NCBI GenBank assembly: GCA_038257155.1
Contig: JBBSJP010000001.1
Coordinates: 62,001 to 126,000, forward strand
DNA length: 64,000 nucleotides
From: JANJTY01 sp038257155
Lineage (GTDB): Bacteria > Pseudomonadota > Gammaproteobacteria > Xanthomonadales > Xanthomonadaceae
Reading direction: 5' to 3'
Shown: one piece after another, positions 58,258 through 64,000 of the stretch
Numbering within the stretch: the stretch's first letter is position 1
Layout: each line of letters begins with the position of its first letter
Position numbers and translations under genes: made by a program
The notes under the pieces: generated by a model
Seen by the model: the letters and a program-made list of their open reading frames with translations, nothing else
Databases searched by the model: none
What the model was told of the DNA's origin: nothing

Positions 58258-58671
58258 ATGGCGATGAGTTCTGGCGACAGCGGCGGTGGGCCGATGGCGG
58301 AAATCAACGTCACGCCCCTTGTGGACGTGATGTTGGTCCTGTTGATCATTTTCATGATCACTGCACCCCTGATGTCACACAAGGTGCAGGTCAAGCTTCC
58401 GGACGCCACCATTCTGATTGACGTTGAGGACTACGGCCGTCCGATCACCTTGTCGATCAAGGACAATGGCGAGGTGTACTGGAACGACACGCTGGTTTCG
58501 GCCCCGATGCTCGAGTCGAAGCTGGCACTTGACGCGCTGCGTGAGCCGCAGCCCCAGATCGACATCCGGGCCGACAAGACCACGCCCTATCGGGTAATTG
58601 CCGAAGTGATGAAAACCGCGAAGAACAGCGGCTTTCGGAAGATCGGTTTCGTATCCACCCCTGAACGCTGA
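58258..58671 (+). CDS. exbD: ExbD-type transport protein, copy 1
   Basis: Protein of 137 residues with one N-terminal helix, preceded by MAEINVTPLVDVMLVLLIIF, where the conserved membrane aspartate (Asp in PLVDVML) carries protons. The C-terminal periplasmic domain ends in KKIGF-like FRKIGFVSTPER. First of three ExbD genes here; follows exbB by 28 bases. Confidence 0.93.
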   Translation: MAMSSGDSGGGPMAEINVTPLVDVMLVLLIIFMITAPLMSHKVQVKLPDATILIDVEDYGRPITLSIKDNGEVYWNDTLVSAPMLESKLALDALREPQPQIDIRADKTTPYRVIAEVMKTAKNSGFRKIGFVSTPER

Positions 58672-58689
58672 TCCGGGAAATCGACGACC

Positions 58690-59100
58690 ATGGCATTTAC
58701 AACAGGTGGTGGTGGCAGCTCGATGTCGGACATGAACGTCACGCCGCTGGTCGACGTGATGTTGGTGCTCCTGATCATCTTCATGGTTACCGCTCCGGTG
58801 GCTTCGCACAACATCCAGATCGATCTGCCGCAGCCGACGCGCAATCCGCCGCCGCAGCCGGTTGATCCGCCCGAGCCGATCCGATTGCGGATTGATGCGG
58901 GTGGTGCGCTGTACTGGAACAACAGTCCGTTGCCGCAGTCGGCACTTGAGCCGTCCCTGCGGGTGGAATCGATTCGTGATCCGCAGCCGATGCTGGAGAT
59001 CGAAACCAATGCCGATGCGCAGTACCAGAACCTGGCTGCGGTGCTGGCACTGGCGAAGAACTCGGGCATGAAGAAGATTGGCTTCGTCGACACCATGTAG
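58690..59100 (+). CDS. exbD2: ExbD-type transport protein, copy 2
   Basis: Protein of 136 residues with SDMNVTPLVDVMLVLLIIF, the channel aspartate in PLVDVML, and a C-terminal MKKIGFVDTM. It has a proline-rich stretch after the helix (RNPPPQPVDPPEP). Two ExbD proteins behind one ExbB is the arrangement known from Xanthomonas. It ends 24 bases before a strong terminator. Confidence 0.93.
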   Translation: MAFTTGGGGSSMSDMNVTPLVDVMLVLLIIFMVTAPVASHNIQIDLPQPTRNPPPQPVDPPEPIRLRIDAGGALYWNNSPLPQSALEPSLRVESIRDPQPMLEIETNADAQYQNLAAVLALAKNSGMKKIGFVDTM

Positions 59101-59124
59101 CGCAGCCTGAATCGCGTTGAAACG

Positions 59125-59151
59125 AAAACGCCGCCTTCGGGCGGCGTTTTT
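59125..59151 (+). terminator. Intrinsic terminator after exbD2
   Basis: AAAACGCCGCC, loop TTCG, GGCGGCGTTTT followed by further T: an 11-base stem with a stable tetraloop. It closes the tonB-exbB-exbD-exbD2 operon. Confidence 0.92.
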
Positions 59152-59240
59152 CATTTTGGCCCCTGGACGTCTTGTCCAGCGCGATAGCGAAAGAGCAGGA
59201 TTGAGCCTGCACACCATCGTGCAAGCCGGAGACAGCGACC

Positions 59241-59651
<411 letters not shown>

Positions 59652-59853
59652 CCTGAAAAGGTCCGCGAAGATCGTCCGCCGGTGTCTGCAGGCAACGCCG
59701 CAGGCACCGGCTCAAACCGCGCAACCGCCAGCCCAGGGCGCGAACCAGGCTGTGCGACGAGGCCGCCACCGCTGTCGAACCTGATAAGCGAATAATCCTG
59801 CAAACAGGCGTGTCTGCGTCACGGGTTGCTTCGTCTGTTGCGCAGACCAAGGC

Positions 59854-59888
59854 TACTGTGCATACTGTGCCTATCAACAGAGCACAGT
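59854..59888. promoter_or_regulatory. Candidate operator upstream of the GntR gene
   Basis: TACTGTGC occurs twice in tandem (59854-59861, 59863-59870), and its inverted core GCACAGT follows at 59882-59888, just before the GTG start at 59895. The arrangement fits autoregulation by the GntR protein; this is inferred. Confidence 0.5.
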
Positions 59889-59894
59889 TGGCCA

Positions 59895-60317
59895 GTGAGC
59901 ACCGAACTGTTTCTTTCCTCCAGCGATCCGCGGCCGATGTATCAGCAGATCGTCGACCAGCTTACCGCCAAGGTGATGGCGGGAGACTGGGCGGCGGGAC
60001 AGGCCCTGCCATCGATCCGAGAACTGGCTGCAGCCAGTCGCGTCAGCGTGATTACTGTGCGGCGCGCCTACGAAGAGCTGGAACGCGCAGGCGTGATCGC
60101 GACGCGCCAAGGCAAGGGATCGGTGGTCGCCGAGCGCTCTGACCTGCCTCAGGCCCTGATGCAGGAAGAGCTGCAGCGGCAATTTCAGGTGCTGCTTGCC
60201 TGCGCCGCTCGCCTTGGACTGAGCATCGCCGAGCTGCATCGCCTGCTGGATGAGGCCGCTCTGCACGAAGCGGGCAACACGCCCACACCACAAACTCCAC
60301 CAGGATCCACTCCATGA
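59895..60317 (+). CDS. GntR-family regulator (YtrA type)
   Basis: Repressor of 140 residues. The winged helix-turn-helix is MYQQIVDQLTAKVMAGDW, then LPSIRELAAASRVSVITV, RRAYEELERAGVIATRQGKG. The short C-terminal part (about 60 residues) with no large ligand domain marks the YtrA subgroup, which usually controls adjacent ABC transporter genes. GTG 59895 is the likely start. It overlaps the ABC ATPase gene by 4 bases (ATGA). Confidence 0.88.
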   Translation: MSTELFLSSSDPRPMYQQIVDQLTAKVMAGDWAAGQALPSIRELAAASRVSVITVRRAYEELERAGVIATRQGKGSVVAERSDLPQALMQEELQRQFQVLLACAARLGLSIAELHRLLDEAALHEAGNTPTPQTPPGSTP

Positions 60318-61198
60318 CGCTCGCCTTTTCCCTGTCTGGCATCGCCAAGCGCTACCCGCATTTCGCGCTGCAGGATATTTCGCTACAACTACCCGAGGGC
60401 CAGGTGATGGGTCTGGTAGGAGTCAACGGAGCGGGAAAGACCACCCTGCTACGTCTGCTGACCGGCATAGCCAGTGCCGATGCCGGGGAAGTCGAGGTGC
60501 TGGGCCTGCAGATGCCGCGCGACCAGGTCGCGGCCAAGCGCGAGATTGGTTTCGCCTCAGAAGAGATGCGGCTCTATCGCCGCCAGTCACTTCGCTGGCA
60601 CATGGACCTGATGCGGCGGATTTATCCTGACTGGGACCAGGTGTATGCGGGTGAGTTGCTACGCCGCTTTGACCTCAAAGCCGATCAGGTTCTGGGAGGC
60701 TATTCGCATGGCCAGCGCGTCAAGGCCCTGCTGTTGCTTTGCCTTGCCAGACGTCCACGCCTGTTGCTGCTGGATGAGCCGACCACCGGGCTGGATCCGG
60801 TGGCCAGGATCGAAGTGCTCGAAGCCCTCGCCGACGTGCTGCGCGACGAACGCCGCAGCGTGCTGTTCTCCTCGCACAACACCCACGATATCGAACAGCT
60901 CGCCGACACCATCACCTTTCTGCACCAGGGCCGCCTGGTCGCCAGCGCCGAGAAGGAGTCGTTCCTGGACAGCTGGCGTCGCGTTCTCTGTGAAGGGTCC
61001 GTTCCCGAGGGTCTGGATCGCTGGCCGGAACTTGCCGCGGTGCGGGTCAATGGCAGTCTGATTGAACTCAAGGTACGAGCCTGGAGCGACACGCTGCCAG
61101 AACGCCTTGCCACGCAGGGCCTGCGCGTCCAGCGAACCGACGCAATGGCGTTGGAAGACATCTTCGTAACCGCGGTTCGTACGGGAGCCTTGTCATGA
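60314..61198 (+). CDS. ABC transporter ATP-binding protein
   Basis: ATPase of 294 residues. Walker A is GVNGAGKTTLLRL, the signature is GGYSHGQRVKALLL, Walker B is LLLLDEPTTGLD and the switch is FSSHNTHD. It has a C-terminal extension of about 80 residues (LPERLATQGLRVQRTDAM), common in exporters of the YtrB/BcrA type. It lies between the GntR regulator and the permease, overlapping both, so the three form one operon. Substrate unknown; cell-envelope-active compounds are a precedent for YtrA-linked transporters. Confidence 0.85.
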   Translation: MTLAFSLSGIAKRYPHFALQDISLQLPEGQVMGLVGVNGAGKTTLLRLLTGIASADAGEVEVLGLQMPRDQVAAKREIGFASEEMRLYRRQSLRWHMDLMRRIYPDWDQVYAGELLRRFDLKADQVLGGYSHGQRVKALLLLCLARRPRLLLLDEPTTGLDPVARIEVLEALADVLRDERRSVLFSSHNTHDIEQLADTITFLHQGRLVASAEKESFLDSWRRVLCEGSVPEGLDRWPELAAVRVNGSLIELKVRAWSDTLPERLATQGLRVQRTDAMALEDIFVTAVRTGALS

Positions 61199-61872
61199 CC
61201 CTCAACACGCCCGTGATTCGCCTGCTGGTCGCGAAGGACTGGCAGCTGTTCCAGAAGCAGCTGGCCTTCTACGTGCTGGCCGGAATTGCTGCGTTATGCC
61301 TGCTTGGCCTCGCCAAGCCCTGGGCCTTTTATCTAGGCTCGCTGACCCTGATCATCGTGATGGTTTCGGCCGCCTGCTTTTCGATTTCCACCTCATTGAT
61401 GGTCGAACGCAAGGAGCAGACCCTGGCCTTCGTGATGAGCCTGCCGGTGTCGCCACTCGACTTCACCGTGGCCAAACTGATGGGAAATCTGGTGACCTTT
61501 CTCGTGCCATTTGGGGTGATGGCCGGCGGTACGGTCGCCGTGGTCGCGTTCACCCCGCTGCCAGACGGCCTGCTGGTCTATTCGCTGCTCATCTTTGCCT
61601 ACATCCTGTTTGCCTACAGTGTCTCACTGGCGGTGGCGATGTCGGTGGAATCCGAAGGCTGGAGCACCTTTGCGATGATCGGCAGCATGGTGCTTATCAA
61701 CCCCTTCATCATGGGTCTGTCGCAGGTGGAGGCCATCAACAGCACGGTACGCGAAGATGCCATCGTCTGGAGTGCGCCGGCCGTCGGAATTCTGGTGGGT
61801 CTGGCTCTGGTCAGCCTGCTGGTGATAGGGATTACCTCGTGGGTCCACGCGCGCAAGCCCGCGTTCTACTGA
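61195..61872 (+). CDS. ABC-2 type permease
   Basis: Membrane protein of 225 residues with six predicted helices (AFYVLAGIAALCLLGLAKPW, LVTFLVPFGVMAGGTVAVVA, AVGILVGLALVSLLVIGIT and others). The segment VERKEQTLAFVMSLPVSPLD between helices is characteristic of ABC-2 permeases. It overlaps the ATPase gene by 4 bases. Confidence 0.8.
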   Translation: MTLNTPVIRLLVAKDWQLFQKQLAFYVLAGIAALCLLGLAKPWAFYLGSLTLIIVMVSAACFSISTSLMVERKEQTLAFVMSLPVSPLDFTVAKLMGNLVTFLVPFGVMAGGTVAVVAFTPLPDGLLVYSLLIFAYILFAYSVSLAVAMSVESEGWSTFAMIGSMVLINPFIMGLSQVEAINSTVREDAIVWSAPAVGILVGLALVSLLVIGITSWVHARKPAFY

Positions 61873-61885
61873 AGGCTGACCAGGC

Positions 61886-63010
61886 ATGTCTCTGGCAAAC
61901 CCGCCCGAGCGCCTGCATTACATGGACCACCTGCGTGCCTTGGCGATGCTGGCCGGGGTGTTCTTCCACGCCGCGCTGGCCTACAGCCCGTTGATGCAGC
62001 CTTTCTTTCCGACCGCCGACCGGCAGAGCTCGGCGCTGATAGATGCCCCGCTGTGGCTGCTGCATCTGGTGCGCATGCCACTGTTTTTTGCCGTGGCGGG
62101 GTTCTTTGCTGCGCTGGTCATTTCCCGGAATGGTCAGCCAGCCCTGATGCGCCAGCGGCTGCGTCGGATCGCGTTGCCCTTCCTGCTGGCATGGCCGCTG
62201 TGCTTTCTCGCGCTGTCGACCGCGACGACCTGGGCTGCGACACATGTCGATCACCCCTCGGCCGTGTTGCTGCTGATTCGACAATGGATGGAGATGCCCG
62301 ATGCACCCCGTTTGCCTCCGAGCACCGGGCACCTGTGGTTTCTCTATTACTTGCTGCTCTTCACCGTGCTTCACTGGGTGCTGCGGACGCTCGAACTCGG
62401 GCGCGTGGGAGTGTGGCTGCTGAGTCGCTCTCCGGCCATGCTGCTGGTGCTGCTTCCCCTGCTGCTGGTGCCATCGCTGGCCTCGGTCAGTGCACCTCAT
62501 CCGGCACCGGAAGGTCTGCTGCCGCAGTTCTGGGCGATTGCCTTCTACGGCGCGTTCTTTGCCTTGGGCGCCTTGCTGCATGGGCAGCCCGACTGGCTGG
62601 AGCGCGCCCGACCCTATGTACCGGCGATGCTCGCGGCATCCGCGGTGTTCTATGCCGGATTTCTCTGGCGACTGGGCGTCGAGCCGCCAGGCGCAGCGCA
62701 TCCGACCGCGTCCTGGTTGGTCGCATCGCTCGAGGCCTGCCTGAGTGTCTGGCTCACCGTGGTCTGCCTGGAACTCGGACGAGGCCTGCTCACTCGCCCC
62801 GATCCTGTATTTCGCTATCTGTCGCAAAGCGCCTACTGGACCTATCTGTTGCATTTGCCGATGCTGTTTCTGCTGCAGTACCTGCTGATGGACATGGAAA
62901 TGGCCTGGTGGATGAAGTTCATGCTGGCCAGCGGTGCGACCCTGATCGTCTGCCTGCTCAGTTATCAGCTGCTGGTGCGGAACACGCCTTTGCGTCGCTT
63001 CGTCGGTTAA
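61886..63010 (+). CDS. Membrane acyltransferase (acyltransferase 3 family)
   Basis: Integral membrane protein of 374 residues with about ten helices. It begins RLHYMDHLRALAMLAGVFFHA, the conserved start of acyltransferase-3/OpgC (MdoC) proteins, with His in FFHAAL as a likely active-site residue. Family members transfer acyl or succinyl groups to glucans or polysaccharides; the acceptor here is unknown. It lies 13 bases after the ABC permease and may be co-transcribed. Confidence 0.8.
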   Translation: MSLANPPERLHYMDHLRALAMLAGVFFHAALAYSPLMQPFFPTADRQSSALIDAPLWLLHLVRMPLFFAVAGFFAALVISRNGQPALMRQRLRRIALPFLLAWPLCFLALSTATTWAATHVDHPSAVLLLIRQWMEMPDAPRLPPSTGHLWFLYYLLLFTVLHWVLRTLELGRVGVWLLSRSPAMLLVLLPLLLVPSLASVSAPHPAPEGLLPQFWAIAFYGAFFALGALLHGQPDWLERARPYVPAMLAASAVFYAGFLWRLGVEPPGAAHPTASWLVASLEACLSVWLTVVCLELGRGLLTRPDPVFRYLSQSAYWTYLLHLPMLFLLQYLLMDMEMAWWMKFMLASGATLIVCLLSYQLLVRNTPLRRFVG

Positions 63011-63237
63011 GGCTTCGGGGCAGCTGGCCCTGTTTTCCAAAGCGCGCAGGTCGATTCCGTCTGCGTATTCTCCGACTATTGGCATTCTGCCTCGCGACCC
63101 ACCCTCCTTGTGTCAGGCAAGGCACCGAGACATCGCACCGCTGTGCCTGCTGGCCCTCTAGCCCTAAACCAGGACCCATGAGCACTGCTCAAGCTTCTGC
63201 TTCCAGTCGGAGCGAAACAAACCCGGCGGGCAGCGTT

Positions 63238-63254
63238 TGCACTACGATGGTGCA
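63238..63254. promoter_or_regulatory. NtrC-binding site at the glnL start
   Basis: TGCACTACGATGGTGCA fits the NtrC consensus TGCACY-N5-GGTGCA exactly. It ends one base before the ATG of the sensor kinase gene, so bound NtrC would block initiation, as known for glnL repression in enteric bacteria. The match is seen; the regulation is inferred. Confidence 0.8.
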
Positions 63255-64000
63255 ATGCCGCCGTCCGACTATTGCGAGAACCTGCTGACACCGTGCTTGG
63301 CACTGGATGCTTCCGATCATGTCGATCGGATCAACCAGGCAGCGGCAAGCTGGCTGGCTGGCACCCCGCGGCGTCTGCTCGGCCAGCACTGGAATACGCT
63401 CGCGGCGGCAGCCAAGCCGTCCGTGGTGGAACAGGCCCGCAGCGGCCAGCGCGCGCTGCATGTTCGCCGGCAGGCGTTGCAGGCACTGAATGGCGAAGTG
63501 CGATTTGCCAACCTGTGGATTTCTCCGTGTGAGAGCGATGGCAGCCTGCAGATTGAACTGCATCCAACGGAGGAATTTCCCGGTACCGATCCGATCAGCG
63601 CCTTGCCAGCGGCCCTGCATGCAGCGCTGAAGGGACTGGCTCACGAAGTAAAGAATCCCCTTGCGGGCGTGAAAGGCGCCGCCCAGCTGCTCGCCAGGCG
63701 CCACACAGATCAGGACAGCGCGCGCTACATCGAGGTGATACGCGCCGAGTCAGAGCGTCTCGAAGCCCTCGTCGACCGCCTGCTCGATCCCGCCATCCCG
63801 CGACCGCATCAACGCATGAACGTGCATGCCGCGCTTGAGCAGGTGCGCCTGCTGGCCGAGGCCGAAGCCGGTTGGGGTATCCATATCGCGCGCGACTACG
63901 ATCCCTCCTTGCCGGAAGTGCTCGGCGATCCGGACCGTCTGGCGCAGGCGCTGTGGAATCTGGTGCGCAACGCCCTGCAATCGGGCGCCTCGGACGTGCA
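63255..64000 (+). CDS. glnL: Nitrogen sensor histidine kinase GlnL/NtrB (partial)
   Basis: Kinase that phosphorylates NtrC when nitrogen is short. The frame runs open from ATG 63255 to the window end (248 codons), so the C-terminal ATPase part is cut. An N-terminal PAS-like domain (LLTPCLALDASDHVDRI) is followed by the phosphoacceptor region LKGLAHEVKNPLAGVKGAAQ with the conserved His, and the N-box LAQALWNLVRNALQSG. A perfect NtrC site directly upstream supports the identity. An ntrC gene would be expected downstream. Confidence 0.9.
   Translation, partial: MPPSDYCENLLTPCLALDASDHVDRINQAAASWLAGTPRRLLGQHWNTLAAAAKPSVVEQARSGQRALHVRRQALQALNGEVRFANLWISPCESDGSLQIELHPTEEFPGTDPISALPAALHAALKGLAHEVKNPLAGVKGAAQLLARRHTDQDSARYIEVIRAESERLEALVDRLLDPAIPRPHQRMNVHAALEQVRLLAEAEAGWGIHIARDYDPSLPEVLGDPDRLAQALWNLVRNALQSGASDV

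Overview
The window looks like a chromosome segment of a high-GC gammaproteobacterium, most likely Xanthomonadales/Lysobacterales-like. This is inferred from the rpmH-rnpA-yidC-mnmE / dnaA-dnaN-recF-gyrB origin block, from a TonB-ExbB-ExbD-ExbD cluster of the type known in Xanthomonas, and from GC-rich codon use. The genus cannot be fixed from the sequence alone.

Layout. (1) 1-891: a ferredoxin-NADP reductase gene. (2) About 888-36929: a genomic island of roughly 36 kb that starts exactly at the fpr stop codon. Its left end carries six translationally overlapping genes: three large tyrosine recombinases, two small HTH/coiled-coil proteins and a RecD-like helicase. The first four match the ginABCD operon of GInt-type islands. 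The two ends carry imperfect inverted repeats (888-901 against 36914-36929, with inner copies at 949-969 and 36807-36827), which supports a single element. (3) 36930-45733: core genes, namely a secreted S33 peptidase, a NatAB-type ABC exporter, a TonB-domain lipoprotein, mnmE, yidC, rnpA and rpmH. (4) 45931-52206: dnaA, a DnaA-box cluster (oriC candidate), dnaN, recF and gyrB. (5) 52595-64000: an inactive-transglutaminase/7TM protein with an ATP-grasp ligase, a TPR-TonB-ExbB-ExbD-ExbD-ExbD energiser cluster, a GntR-ABC operon, an acyltransferase, and the start of a glnL/ntrB sensor kinase cut by the window end.

The island cargo is dominated by defence and toxin-antitoxin functions. In order it holds: an SMC/Rad50-like ATPase with a zinc hook; an Mrr-type nuclease fused to a beta-propeller; a VbhA-Fic toxin-antitoxin pair; a 5-kb patch of small, chimeric or broken antitoxin genes; hypothetical genes; an XRE regulator facing an unknown gene across a perfect operator palindrome; a type I restriction-modification operon (hsdM-hsdS-[HipA-like kinase]-[HipA-N/HIRAN protein]-hsdR); and a Gabija-like gajA-gajB pair. 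Four copies of a short motif (GTCCGCTTYGGG...) sit in gaps between cargo modules.

The best candidates for something undescribed are the Mrr-propeller fusion, the split HipA/HIRAN pair inside the hsd operon, the extended six-gene gin operon with its termini, and the XRE-controlled 260-aa protein. A textbook NtrC operator directly abuts the glnL start codon.
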